From positions 124,001 through 188,000 of the forward strand of contig NZ_JAUSRF010000010.1 in assembly GCF_030811685.1 (NCBI RefSeq): a stretch of 64,000 nt of DNA. The letters are read 5' to 3'. This DNA is from Neorhizobium huautlense. Its GTDB lineage: Bacteria > Pseudomonadota > Alphaproteobacteria > Rhizobiales > Rhizobiaceae. A program made the position numbers and the translations under genes. This document shows positions 16,705 through 25,230 of this stretch, in pieces. Under the pieces are notes generated by a model. The model searched no databases. It had not been told where the DNA came from and was given only the letters and a program-made list of their open reading frames with translations. Positions within the stretch are counted from its first letter, which is position 1, and each line of letters starts with the position of its first letter.

Positions 16705-16901
16705 TTTTCGGCGTTTGACGTTCGTGAAATTCAGTTGATCTGATGAGGATTGGTGCAATTTGAGATTGCGCCTGCGACACCGCTGTGTCTTGACATCCAG
16801 CCGGCTCAAATATACCTGCCTTGGCATCGATATTTGTTTGCAAGCGGCACCTACGGCGTCACCACGCTACGAGACCTTTCCTTCAAATACGAGAATCGAA
16901 A

Positions 16902-16926
16902 CCCATTGCCTCAATGCGGCAATGGG
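16902..16926 (+). promoter_or_regulatory. Hairpin in the 5' leader of the cold-shock gene
   Basis: A perfect 9-bp stem CCCATTGCC/GGCAATGGG with a 7-base loop ends 33 bases before the ATG of the cold-shock gene, just upstream of its AAGGA. Cold-shock mRNAs usually have a long structured leader that controls translation by temperature; this hairpin fits that role, by inference. Confidence 0.45.
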
Positions 16927-16959
16927 CAAGCTTATATTTGCGAGTGAAAGGACTTCGTA

Positions 16960-17169
16960 ATGGCTAGCGGTACTGTAAAGTGGTTCAACGCGACCAAGGG
17001 TTTTGGCTTCATCCAGCCTGACGACGGCGCACAGGACGTATTCGTGCACATCTCGGCCGTTGAGCGCGCCGGCATGAACGGCCTCAAGGATGGCCAGAAG
17101 ATCAACTTCGAACTGGTTACGGACAAGCGTTCGGGCCGCGTTTCGGCTGACAATCTTCAGGCTGCCTGA
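16960..17169 (+). CDS. Cold-shock domain protein (CspA family)
   Basis: A 69-residue single-stranded nucleic-acid-binding protein. Both RNA-binding motifs of the cold-shock fold are present: KGFGFI (RNP1) and DVFVHIS (RNP2), after the GTVKWFN start. Members melt secondary structure in mRNA and act as RNA chaperones, some at low temperature and others constitutively. AAGGA lies a normal distance upstream. A palindrome (CTCCGGC/GCCGGAG, 17180-17197) and an intrinsic terminator follow, so it is a single-gene transcript. Which of the several rhizobial paralogues it is cannot be told. Confidence 0.95.
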   Translation: MASGTVKWFNATKGFGFIQPDDGAQDVFVHISAVERAGMNGLKDGQKINFELVTDKRSGRVSADNLQAA

Positions 17170-17212
17170 TTGGTGCCCTCTCCGGCAGATGCCGGAGATC
17201 GACGAATTTGAG

Positions 17213-17236
17213 ACGCGCTCCTCGTGGGCGCGTTTT
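17213..17236 (+). terminator. Intrinsic terminator of the cold-shock gene
   Basis: ACGCGC/GCGCGT stem, with loop and TTTT tail, 44 bases after the stop codon. Confidence 0.75.
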
Positions 17237-17293
17237 GCATTCTGGAGCACGGCATGCCGCTGCCTGTATCGATCCAGAACGCTTTTTTAGATG

Positions 17294-17308
17294 TTAACGA
17301 AATATTAA
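17294..17308 (+). promoter_or_regulatory. CtrA-binding box upstream of a candidate sRNA
   Basis: TTAACGAAATATTAA followed by CC: a full TTAA-N7-TTAAC-type CtrA site. A TAGGAT hexamer follows 15 bases later and could be a -10. The nearest downstream feature on the plus strand is the three-hairpin RNA candidate, not a protein gene. Confidence 0.6.
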
Positions 17309-17329
17309 CCATTTCAGCCTAGGATCACT

Positions 17330-17447
17330 TCATAGCCGCGGGGCAAAAGCCCGCCGGATTGAGAAGTGCCGATCCCGTTCGTTTGACCACGGATGTAATG
17401 GCAGGCAGGAAACGGGATACGAAAGGTCGGGCTTGCCCGACCTTTTT
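17330..17447 (+). ncRNA. Candidate small RNA under a CtrA box
   Basis: About 118 bases with three hairpins and no open frame of note. Hairpin 1 is GCGG(G)GC/GCCCGC with an AAAA loop (17338-17354). Hairpin 2 is ATCCCGTT/AACGGGAT (17372-17418), enclosing a 31-base loop. Hairpin 3 is AAAGGTCGGG/CCCGACCTTT followed by T's (17422-17447), an intrinsic terminator that is near-symmetric and may also end the convergent M20 peptidase gene. The CtrA box and TAGGAT lie just upstream. I do not recognise an sRNA family. If it is not an sRNA, it is an unusually structured gap. Confidence 0.55.
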
Positions 17448-17512
17448 GCTTTTGGGGTTATGCTTTAACCCGAAAGGGAGGAGGCCCGGCGCAGCGCCGA
17501 GCCACCAAAAAA

Positions 17513-18904
17513 TCAGCGCTTGGCGAGCGCTTCGATGATGCGTGCCCAGGAGCGTACGCCCTTGTGGAACGACTTCAATTCATACTTTTCATTCGGGGAA
17601 TGGATGCGGTCGTCGTTGAGGCCGAAACCGACCAGCAGCGAATCCATGCCGAGCATCGTCTGGAAATCACCGACGATCGGGATCGAGCCGCCCATGCCGA
17701 TAACGACGGCGGGTTTTGCCCATTCGTCGGACAGTGCGTTTTTCGCCTTGGTCAGCGCCGGTGAATCGTAGGAGAGCTGGATCGCCGGCGATGCACCGTG
17801 CTCATGGAACTCGACCGAGCAATCGGTCGGGATCTGCGAGCGGATATAGGCGCGGAAGGCTTCGCGGATCTTTTGCGGATCCTGCGTGCCGACGAGGCGG
17901 AACGAAATCTTGGCCGAGGCCTTGGCGGCGATGACAGTCTTGAAGCCGTCACCGGTGTAACCGCCCCAGATGCCGTTGACCTCGCAGGTCGGGCGCGCCC
18001 AGGTCAGCTCCAGAACCGAACGGCCCTTTTCGCCAGCCGGTTCCGACAGGCCGATCTCGCCGAGAAAGTTTGCTGAAGAACGGCCCAGCGTTTCCCAGCT
18101 GGCCTTGATGTTTTCCGGCGTTTCCTCAACACCGTCATAAAAGCCCGGGAGCGTAATGCGGCCGGTTTCATCGCGCAGGCCGGCAATGGCTTTGGTAAGG
18201 ATATGGATCGGGTTGGCGGCCGCACCTCCGTAAAGACCGGAATGCAGGTCGCGATCGGCGGCGGTGATGGTGATCTCTTCGCCCACAAGGCCGCGAAGTG
18301 CCGCGGCAATTGCCGGCGTATCGCTGTCCCACATGCCGGTATCGCAAACCAGAGCGAATTCGGCCTTCAGTTCCTCGGCATTGGCTTCGAGGAACGGTTT
18401 CAGCGACGGCGAGCCGGACTCCTCTTCGCCTTCGAACAGGATGGTGACGTTGATCGGCAGCGAGCCATGCACATCCTTATAGGCACGGCAGGCTTCGACA
18501 AAGGTCATCAGCTGGCCCTTGTCATCGGCTGTGCCGCGGCCGGTCAGGACCTTGCGGTCATTGCCGAGATCCTTGATGGCCGGCTCGAACGGGTCGTTTT
18601 CCCAAAGCTCGATCGGATCGACCGGCTGCACGTCGTAATGGCCGTAAAACAGCACATGCGGTGCATCCGGCGTGGAGGCGCCATGGTGGCCGACGACCAT
18701 CGGATGACCGGGCGTTGCGCGCACGGAAGCCTCGAAGCCGAGCGACGTCAGTTCCTTGGCCAGCCAATCGGCCGCCTTGGCGCAATCCGCCTTGTAGGCC
18801 GGATCCGTGGAGATGGACTTGATACGGACGAGATCGAACAGGCGATCAAGAGCTGCCGGAAGGTTTTCGTCGGCGCGCGAAAGCACTGGGGAAAGATCGG
18901 TCAT
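17513..18904 (-). CDS. M20 family metallopeptidase (dipeptidase)
   Basis: A 463-residue cytosolic zinc exopeptidase of the M20 (ArgE/DapE/CNDP-like) family. Metal and catalytic segments are LFYGHYDVQPVD (His and catalytic Asp), GRGTADDKGQL (bridging Asp), ILFEGEEESGSPS (catalytic Glu then metal Glu), and the CDTGMW region with the next Asp. The dimerisation/lid domain sits around residues 195-350. The length and the EEESGS form fit M20 dipeptidases of the CNDP type more than DapE. It is a single gene on the minus strand between the candidate sRNA and marR. Confidence 0.9.
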   Translation of the reverse strand: MTDLSPVLSRADENLPAALDRLFDLVRIKSISTDPAYKADCAKAADWLAKELTSLGFEASVRATPGHPMVVGHHGASTPDAPHVLFYGHYDVQPVDPIELWENDPFEPAIKDLGNDRKVLTGRGTADDKGQLMTFVEACRAYKDVHGSLPINVTILFEGEEESGSPSLKPFLEANAEELKAEFALVCDTGMWDSDTPAIAAALRGLVGEEITITAADRDLHSGLYGGAAANPIHILTKAIAGLRDETGRITLPGFYDGVEETPENIKASWETLGRSSANFLGEIGLSEPAGEKGRSVLELTWARPTCEVNGIWGGYTGDGFKTVIAAKASAKISFRLVGTQDPQKIREAFRAYIRSQIPTDCSVEFHEHGASPAIQLSYDSPALTKAKNALSDEWAKPAVVIGMGGSIPIVGDFQTMLGMDSLLVGFGLNDDRIHSPNEKYELKSFHKGVRSWARIIEALAKR

Positions 18905-18983
18905 GGAAAAGATCCTGCATTCTGAAAGACTGGCCGGACCCTAATCCCTTTCGCGATGATTTGGAAACAGTCTCAGCTCTGTC

Positions 18984-19415
18984 TCAAAGTTTGCGAGCAT
19001 TCTCCACTGCCATGCGCATATATTCCAGCATCAGTTGTCTTTCGAAACTGCGAAAGCTGCCGAGCAGGGCGTTTTCCGCATCGGAAGCGGCATTGATGGC
19101 CTCGCTTTCCAGCGCCCGGCCGCGTTCGGTCAGGGAAACGATCTGCGCGCGTCGATCGGTCGGATGGGGCGTGCGGGTGATCAGGCCATCGCGTTCCATG
19201 CGCGACAGCGTATTGGCAAGCGTTGCCTGTTCGACGTCGAGGCGATCGAGGATCTGTTTCTGGGTCAGTCCGTCTTCCTGCCAGAGTTCGACGAGAACGG
19301 GAAACTGACCGGGAGAAAAGCCCAGCGTCGCGGCCCGCTGCTGCAGTGATCGTGCAAAGCCCTTGGCCAGCTGGCCTGCCAGGTAGGTCGCCGAATTCGA
19401 ACGATCGAAGGCCAT
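18984..19415 (-). CDS. MarR family transcriptional regulator
   Basis: A 143-residue dimeric winged-helix DNA-binding protein. The recognition region LTQKQILDRLDVEQATLANTL and the wing DGLITRTPHPTDRRAQIVSLTERG are typical of MarR. The ligand and targets are unknown; such proteins often repress neighbouring genes. It is adjacent to the alpha-r7-type sRNA and divergent from polA, which matches the polA-MarR neighbourhood described for the alpha-r7 RNA Smr7C in S. meliloti. Confidence 0.92.
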   Translation of the reverse strand: MAFDRSNSATYLAGQLAKGFARSLQQRAATLGFSPGQFPVLVELWQEDGLTQKQILDRLDVEQATLANTLSRMERDGLITRTPHPTDRRAQIVSLTERGRALESEAINAASDAENALLGSFRSFERQLMLEYMRMAVENARKL

Positions 19416-19534
19416 GGGAGAATCATCCTTCCGGATGCGAGGGCGCGGGACAGATCAAGTGTATAGCCTGCCATGCTTTAGCGAAACCTGCGCAGGCAAG
19501 ATATATGAGCGAATTCGGATTGTGGTCCGCAAAA

Positions 19535-19660
19535 AGCGAAACCGCCATGACCGGGAGGGGGATCGGTCATGGCGGTTCTTATAAGCGGCAAAGGCCCGGA
19601 GAGGGGGAAAGGCCCTTGCCCGGTCTGAAGCGGCGGGGGACGAGCCAGCTTTCAGACGAC
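19535..19660 (-). ncRNA. alpha-r7 family (Smr7C-like) small RNA
   Basis: On the minus strand this gap folds into three stem-loops in a row. The first is GTCTGAA/TTCAGAC with loop containing CGTCCCCCGCC (19657-19623). The second is GGCAAGGGCC/GGCCTTTGCC with loop TTTCCCCCTCTCCG (19620-19585). The third is AACCGCCATGACC/GGTCATGGCGGTT with loop GATCCCCCTCCC (19577-19539), followed by TCGCTTTTTGC as a terminator. All three loops present C-rich, ribosome-binding-site-complementary stretches. Its position between polA and a MarR gene matches what I recall of Smr7C in S. meliloti. Family assignment rests on synteny and on the shape. Confidence 0.72.
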
Positions 19661-19831
19661 GGCGTGATCAGGCGCCGTTGATTATGAAATGTGAGGTGGA
19701 TTGCGGCTTTTCAAGGGAGAAAGAAATTACAAATCCGTAATAATACCCTTCTGCGGGTTTTCGGGAGCGGTTTGCAAAGGCGGATATCCTGCCAAGTTTC
19801 ATTGGACGCCACCCGCATCGCACGATATCTC

Positions 19832-22828
19832 ATGACCATGAAAAAAGGCGATCATCTCTTCCTAGTCGACGGCTCCGGTTTCATTTTCCGGGCCTTTCAC
19901 GCGCTTCCTCCGCTGACCCGCAAATCCGATGGCCTGCCGGTCGGTGCGGTATCGGGTTTCTGCAACATGCTGTGGAAGCTGCTGACCGATGCGCGCGATA
20001 CCTCGGTCGGGGTCACGCCGACGCATTTTGCGGTCATCTTCGATTATTCCTCGAAGACGTTCCGCAAGGAAATCTATGACGCCTACAAGGCCAATCGTTC
20101 CGCGCCGCCGGAAGAACTGGTGCCGCAATTCGGGCTGATCCGCCAGGCGACCCGCGCCTTCAACCTGCCCTGCATCGAGACCGAAGGTTTTGAAGCCGAC
20201 GATATCATCGCCACTTATGCACGACAGGCGGAAGCTGTTGGCGCTGACGTTACGATCGTCTCGTCCGACAAGGACCTGATGCAGCTCGTGACATCCACGG
20301 TCCATATGTATGACAGCATGAAGGACAAGCAGATCGGTCTGCCGGAAGTCATTGAAAAATGGGGCGTGCCGCCGGAAAAGATGATCGACCTGCAGGCGCT
20401 GGTCGGCGATTCGGTCGATAACGTGCCGGGCATTCCGGGTATCGGCCCGAAAACGGCGGCCCAGTTGCTCGAAGAATACGGTGATCTCGAAACGCTGCTT
20501 TCGCGTGCCGGCGAGATCAAGCAGGTCAAGCGCCGCGAAAGCATCATCAATTTTGCCGATCAGGCGCGCCTGTCGCGCCAGCTGGTGGAGTTGCGCACCG
20601 ACGTACCGCTGGAGCTCGATCTCGACGCTCTCGTGCTGGAGCCACAGGATGGGCCCAAGCTGATCGGCTTCCTGAAGGCCATGCAGTTCGGCACGCTGAC
20701 GCGCCGTGTCGCTTCCGCCTGTGATTGCAATGCCGATGAGATCGAACCCACCGAAGTGACGGTCGAATGGGGTGAGGCGGCACGTGGACCGGATCTGGAT
20801 GCCGGTACTGCTGCTTCTGCCGATACAGGCGGTGCAGGGGCCGATGCGCCGGCCAGCCCGGCAAAGGCCGCTGTCGCCAAGGGCACGGGCGAGGCGACGC
20901 CGGCTTCGTTGGCAGAGACGCGCGTTGCTGCCTTCGGCAATGCCAAGATCGATACGACGGCTTACGTAACGATCCGCGATGTCGACGTGCTCGACGAGTG
21001 GATTGCGGCCGCCCGCGAAACCGGTCTGGTCGGCTTCGACACGGAAACCAATTCGCTCGATCCGATGCAGGCCGAACTTGTCGGCTTCTCGCTCGCCATT
21101 GCCGATAATGCCGAAAACCCGTCCGGCCAGACAATCCGCGCCGCCTATGTTCCGCTGACGCACAAGACCGGTGTCGGTGATCTTCTAGGGGGCGGTCTGG
21201 ATGAAAACCAGATCGATCCGCGCAAGGCGCTTGATCGCCTGAAGGCGCTGCTGGAAGACCCTTCGGTCCTGAAGGTCGCGCAGAACCTGAAGTTCGATTA
21301 TCTGCTGATGAAACGCCACGGCATTACCGTCGAAAATTACGACGATACGATGCTGATGTCCTATGTGCTGGAAGCCGGCAAGGCCAACCACGGCATGGAC
21401 GGATTGTCCGAACGCTGGCTGAACCACAAGCCGATCGCCTTCAAGGACGTCGCCGGTTCCGGCAAGAGCGGCGTCACCTTCGATTTTGTCGCTATCGACA
21501 AGGCAACGGCCTATGCGGCCGAAGATGCCGATGTCACCCTGCGTCTCTGGATGGTGCTGAAACCGCAGCTGGCGGCTGCCGGTCTCAACCGCGTTTACGA
21601 GAGGCTGGAGCGCCCGCTGGTGTCGGTTCTGGCCGATATGGAAGAGCGCGGCATCACCATCGACCGGCAGATCCTGTCGCGTCTTTCCGGCGAGTTGGCG
21701 CAGAAGGCGGCGGCCTTCGAGGATGAAATCTACGAACTGGCCGGCGAACGTTTCAACGTCGGTTCACCAAAACAGCTCGGCGATATCCTGTTCGGCAAGA
21801 TGGGCTTGCCCGGTGGTTCGAAAACCAAGACCGGCCAGTGGTCGACCTCGGCCAGCGTGCTGGAAGATCTTGCCGCCGAAGGGGCGGAACTGCCGCGCAA
21901 GATCGTCGATTGGCGCCAGCTGACCAAGCTGAAATCCACCTATACCGACGCGCTGCCAGGTTACGTTCACCCTGAAACCAAACGCGTGCACACATCCTAT
22001 TCGCTGGCCTCGACCACGACGGGACGCCTGTCCTCGTCCGAGCCGAACCTCCAGAACATTCCGGTGCGCAATGCCGAAGGCCGTAAAATCCGCACGGCTT
22101 TTATCGCCACGCCGGGCCACAAGCTGGTCTCTGCCGATTACAGCCAGATCGAATTGCGCGTGCTCGCCCATGTCGCGGAAATCCCGCAGCTGACCAAGGC
22201 ATTCGAGGATGGTATCGACATCCATGCCATGACCGCATCGGAAATGTTCGGTGTGCCGGTGGAAGGCATGCCGGGGGAAGTGCGCCGCCGCGCCAAGGCG
22301 ATCAATTTCGGCATCATCTACGGCATATCCGCCTTCGGTCTTGCCAACCAGCTGTCGATCGAGCGTTCGGAAGCCGGCGATTACATCAAGAAGTATTTCG
22401 AGCGTTTTCCGGGCATCCGCGACTACATGGACAGCACCAAGGCGAAGGCGCGTGAAGACGGTTATGTCGAAACCATCTTTGGCCGGCGCATCAACTATCC
22501 GGATATCAAGTCATCCAACCCTTCGGTGCGCGCCTTCAACGAACGTGCGGCCATCAATGCGCCGATCCAGGGCTCCGCGGCCGATGTCATCCGCCGTGCC
22601 ATGGTGCAGATGGAGCCGGCCCTCGAAAAGGCGGGCCTCGGCGAGCGCGTGCGCATGCTGCTGCAGGTGCATGACGAACTGATTTTCGAGGTCGAGGATG
22701 CGGATGTCGACAAGGCGATCCCGGTCATCACCTCGGTGATGGAAAATGCCACCATGCCGGCGCTTTCCATGCGCGTGCCGCTGAAGGTGGATGCGCGCGC
22801 CGCCAGCAATTGGGATGAGGCGCATTGA
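19832..22828 (+). CDS. polA: DNA polymerase I
   Basis: A 998-residue enzyme for Okazaki fragment processing and repair synthesis. Domains: 5'-3' flap exonuclease (1-290; FLVDGSGFIFRAFHALPPL, FEADDIIATYA, SSDKDLMQL); an Ala/Pro/Gly-rich linker (about 320-365); a 3'-5' proofreading domain with its acidic residues intact (GFDTETNSLD); and the family A polymerase, with motif A ADYSQIELRVLAH, motif B RRAKAINFGIIYG and motif C VHDEL. The start is taken at the ATG at 19832 (MTMKKGDHLF); a second ATG at 19838 is equally possible, and neither has a clear Shine-Dalgarno. The proofreading site is complete, unlike in some bacterial Pol I. Confidence 0.98.
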   Translation: MTMKKGDHLFLVDGSGFIFRAFHALPPLTRKSDGLPVGAVSGFCNMLWKLLTDARDTSVGVTPTHFAVIFDYSSKTFRKEIYDAYKANRSAPPEELVPQFGLIRQATRAFNLPCIETEGFEADDIIATYARQAEAVGADVTIVSSDKDLMQLVTSTVHMYDSMKDKQIGLPEVIEKWGVPPEKMIDLQALVGDSVDNVPGIPGIGPKTAAQLLEEYGDLETLLSRAGEIKQVKRRESIINFADQARLSRQLVELRTDVPLELDLDALVLEPQDGPKLIGFLKAMQFGTLTRRVASACDCNADEIEPTEVTVEWGEAARGPDLDAGTAASADTGGAGADAPASPAKAAVAKGTGEATPASLAETRVAAFGNAKIDTTAYVTIRDVDVLDEWIAAARETGLVGFDTETNSLDPMQAELVGFSLAIADNAENPSGQTIRAAYVPLTHKTGVGDLLGGGLDENQIDPRKALDRLKALLEDPSVLKVAQNLKFDYLLMKRHGITVENYDDTMLMSYVLEAGKANHGMDGLSERWLNHKPIAFKDVAGSGKSGVTFDFVAIDKATAYAAEDADVTLRLWMVLKPQLAAAGLNRVYERLERPLVSVLADMEERGITIDRQILSRLSGELAQKAAAFEDEIYELAGERFNVGSPKQLGDILFGKMGLPGGSKTKTGQWSTSASVLEDLAAEGAELPRKIVDWRQLTKLKSTYTDALPGYVHPETKRVHTSYSLASTTTGRLSSSEPNLQNIPVRNAEGRKIRTAFIATPGHKLVSADYSQIELRVLAHVAEIPQLTKAFEDGIDIHAMTASEMFGVPVEGMPGEVRRRAKAINFGIIYGISAFGLANQLSIERSEAGDYIKKYFERFPGIRDYMDSTKAKAREDGYVETIFGRRINYPDIKSSNPSVRAFNERAAINAPIQGSAADVIRRAMVQMEPALEKAGLGERVRMLLQVHDELIFEVEDADVDKAIPVITSVMENATMPALSMRVPLKVDARAASNWDEAH

Positions 22829-22988
22829 TCCATGCATTGCACGGGCGGTCTGCCGGATGGCGGGCCGTCTGGGCTTTTATTGTCCCCATGGAAAGGCTCC
22901 GGAAATTGAGCAGAGTCCACCCTTGGTGATCTTGAGATTTTCAAAAAACTCCCGCGGCCATTTTGTGTTCTGGGCGGGTCATGCGGTC

Positions 22989-23340
22989 GGGGCACTGAAA
23001 GCTGCCTCGTAATTTAGTGAGTAATTGACACCTCTCAGTGCCCCGTTCGACGGTTTTTGCCCGCGACTTCGGTTCCTCTGCGAAAGCCGTGCCCGTGATT
23101 TCTCACGAACCGGCGATCATGTGTGCCGCACAGGCACGCCCGGCGCGCTTCTTTCGGGCCTCAGAGGCATTGCGAGGTTTGATGCCCGCAACACCTCCCC
23201 CGTGTCGCCGGAGGAGAACCAGTTTCCGCGAACCCTGTTGCTGGAGACTTACGTCTTTTCTCCAACACCAGCGCCGGCTCCAACTCGCCGGGACGCCTCC
23301 CGGTGTATCCACGATGGAACGGGAGAATTGTAGGCACGGG
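22989..23340 (-). ncRNA. Candidate large structured RNA, element B
   Basis: A gene-free block with many hairpins on the minus strand. Seen directly, in minus-strand order: CCGGGA/TCCCGG (23303-23288), TGGAGA/TCTCCA (near 23264-23242), CTCCtCC/GGGGGAG (near 23217-23195), GTGCC/GGCAC (near 23138-23124), CGTGA-GAAA-TCACG with a GNRA loop (near 23107-23094), and a 10-bp pairing GGGGCACTGA/TCAGTGCCCC across 23044-22989. Its minus-strand start shares blocks with element A (GCCGGCGC, then GTAAG, CAGCAA and AGGG), and both lie on the same side of a RIME copy. No open frame here resembles a protein family. Function unknown. Confidence 0.42.
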
Positions 23341-23466
23341 TTTTGGGAGGGTGGACGAGGTGGGGTTCAACTTTTTTACAAGTCGTTGATTTCGCTTGGA
23401 ACTATTTTCCGGAAATAAGGCAATTGGGGCAACGTGGTCTATTTGCGACATGGGCGTTACGGCGGG

Positions 23467-23583
23467 AATCCGGCCGCCACGCGTCTGCGCGGTGAGAGAA
23501 CTCTCTCTTCGAGGTAGCTGTGCGTGAGTTTTGCTCGCCGCAGACGCGGCGCTGCTGGATCCCGGCTCAAGGCCGGGATGACG
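23467..23583. repeat. RIME-like intergenic palindromic repeat, copy 2 (inverted)
   Basis: The reverse complement of this stretch closely matches 2883-3000: the GTCATCCCGGCCTTG..GCCGGGATCCAGCAGCGCCGCGTC part and the AGTTCTCTCACCGCGC..GACGCG part are nearly identical, with a more divergent middle. It forms the same nested palindromes. It ends exactly where a 21-bp sequence is tandemly duplicated (23583-23603 and 23604-23624). Confidence 0.7.
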
Positions 23584-23624
23584 AGGGGAGGGGCCGGGAA
23601 GGCGAGGGGAGGGGCCGGGAAGGC
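23583..23624. repeat. 21-bp tandem duplication
   Basis: Two perfect head-to-tail copies of a 21-base GA/GGC-rich unit beginning GAGGGGAGGGGCC, directly at the edge of the second RIME copy. Probably a replication-slippage product. Confidence 0.85.
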
Positions 23625-23693
23625 GAATACGAGAGGTCAGGATGACCAAGGGAAGGTCGGATTGGACCCGATGCGCATTCCGCAATGAACCGC

Positions 23694-23984
23694 TCAATGG
23701 CCATCAGGAAACAGTGAGAGAAGGGCGGTCGACAGCAGTTGTTGGGCATACCGCTCCGCCGAGTGAGAAGCCTCGGGCGACATGCCCATTTCCGAACAGC
23801 GCTGCTGCACGGTTTCGACGATCAGGCCCATGATGCCGCGCGCCTGTTCGGCATTGCCGTTTTCCGATGTGTCCAGTGCAAGGGCAAGGCTGGTCATCGA
23901 TACGATTTCGAGAACGACCATGCGGGCCTCGAGATCGAAAGCCGCCTGTTCGGCGCTTCTCACGTTTCTGGCTGTCTGCTTCAT
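23694..23984 (-). CDS. Hypothetical protein (96 aa)
   Basis: A 96-residue soluble protein, helix-rich, starting MKQTARNVRSAEQAAF and containing EARMVVLEIVSMTSLALALD. It has no transmembrane segment of full length and no domain I recognise. The codon pattern and the absence of competing frames suggest it is real. It is transcribed toward the RIME copy. The 112 bases upstream include CTAGAGCGTTGGCTGAAACTTTAAAG-like sequence that resembles the end of a rhizobial interspersed repeat, but no clear promoter. Confidence 0.6.
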   Translation of the reverse strand: MKQTARNVRSAEQAAFDLEARMVVLEIVSMTSLALALDTSENGNAEQARGIMGLIVETVQQRCSEMGMSPEASHSAERYAQQLLSTALLSLFPDGH

Positions 23985-24096
23985 ATTGTGTTCCCCTAAT
24001 ATAAAAGGAGAGCTAGAGCGTTGGCTGAAACTTTAAAGCGAAATATCGGAAGATTTTTTAAACCTCACGCCGCTGTGAATCGAAGATCAGATTTCC

Positions 24097-25230
24097 TCAG
24101 GCAACCCGCTTTCCCTGCCTCCACACGGCGCGGCAGACCGGAACACCGCTTTCACGGTGGACGCGCACCAGATCCGCGCGCAGGCCGGTTGCGATGCGGC
24201 CGCGGTCATCGAGGCCGATCGTGCGGGCCGGCATGGCACTGACCATGGCAATCGCATTGGCCAGGCTGACCGTCTCGATCTGGTCCGCGAGGAGGAAGGG
24301 GGCGTGCAGCAGGCTGAAGGGCACGTAATCGGACGACAGGACGTCGAGAACGCCAAGGCGGGCGAGGTCGCTTGCGGCGATATTGCCGGAATGTGATTGG
24401 CCACGCACCACGTTCGGCGCGCCCATCAGCACGGCAAGGCCCGCCTTGTGGGAGGCCTCGGCAGCGGCGATGCTGGTCGGGAATTCCGCCAGCCGCACAC
24501 CGTGGCCGATCGATTCGTCGACATGGTCGAGCGTGGCGTCGTCATGGCTGGCCAGCGCGATGCCGGCTTCTGCGCAATGGCTGGCCAATGCATCACGGTG
24601 CGGGGCGGCATACCGTTCGGATGCCTCCAGACGGCGTTTGACGAAGGCATCGAAGGCTTCGTCGCTCAGGCCCCGCTTGATCTTGTAGTAGAAGATATAC
24701 TGATCCATCGTCTGGAACTGACGCTGACCGGGCGCATGGTCCATCAAGGACACCAGCCGCACGGCCGGGTCACCTTCGAAATCGGAAAACTGCTCGACCA
24801 CATCAGAAGTCGAGACCTCGCACCGAAGATGCAGGAGATGTTCGGCGCGCAGGCGTCCTTCGCGCCCTGCCGTTTCGATCGAGTTCGCCAGTTCGCGCAT
24901 CTCGCCGCGGGCAAAACCGCCTTCCTCGCCGGACCCCATGCGCAGGCAATCGAGCACGGTGGTGATGCCGGAGCCGGCGACCTGCGTATCATGCGCCTGG
25001 ATGGCTGCAATCGCATTCCATTTCAGCCCGGCGCGGGGCGAGAAATGGGTTTCCAGATGGTCGGTATGCAGTTCCACCAGACCGGGCAGGAGATAATCGC
25101 CTTCAAGATCTTCGCCCGTCTGCGAAACGCCTTCCGAAATATCGGTGATCAGCCCGTCACGGACCTGCACGGAGCCGTGCAGGATATCGTTTTCGAGAAC
25201 GATGCGGGCATTGCTGAAAACCTTTTCCAT
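24097..25230 (-). CDS. phnM: Alpha-D-ribose 1-methylphosphonate 5-triphosphate diphosphatase (PhnM)
   Basis: A 377-residue amidohydrolase-fold enzyme of the carbon-phosphorus lyase pathway. It removes pyrophosphate from the alkylphosphonate ribose triphosphate made by PhnGHIL. Metal-site segments are LPGLVELHTDHLETHF, the HDDATLDHV region, and SSDYVPFSLL near the C terminus, all as in PhnM. The length is normal. The start codon overlaps the stop of the DUF1045 gene by one base, so the two are translationally coupled. The rest of the phn cluster is not in this window, although phnM usually lies next to other phn genes. Confidence 0.92.
   Translation of the reverse strand: MEKVFSNARIVLENDILHGSVQVRDGLITDISEGVSQTGEDLEGDYLLPGLVELHTDHLETHFSPRAGLKWNAIAAIQAHDTQVAGSGITTVLDCLRMGSGEEGGFARGEMRELANSIETAGREGRLRAEHLLHLRCEVSTSDVVEQFSDFEGDPAVRLVSLMDHAPGQRQFQTMDQYIFYYKIKRGLSDEAFDAFVKRRLEASERYAAPHRDALASHCAEAGIALASHDDATLDHVDESIGHGVRLAEFPTSIAAAEASHKAGLAVLMGAPNVVRGQSHSGNIAASDLARLGVLDVLSSDYVPFSLLHAPFLLADQIETVSLANAIAMVSAMPARTIGLDDRGRIATGLRADLVRVHRESGVPVCRAVWRQGKRVA

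Noticed and set aside
23161..23697. 178-codon minus-strand frame over the RIME copy and part of element B
   Set aside because: It crosses a known type of palindromic repeat and a 21-bp tandem duplication, giving repeated SPRLPGPSPR peptides. This is a chance frame over repeats.
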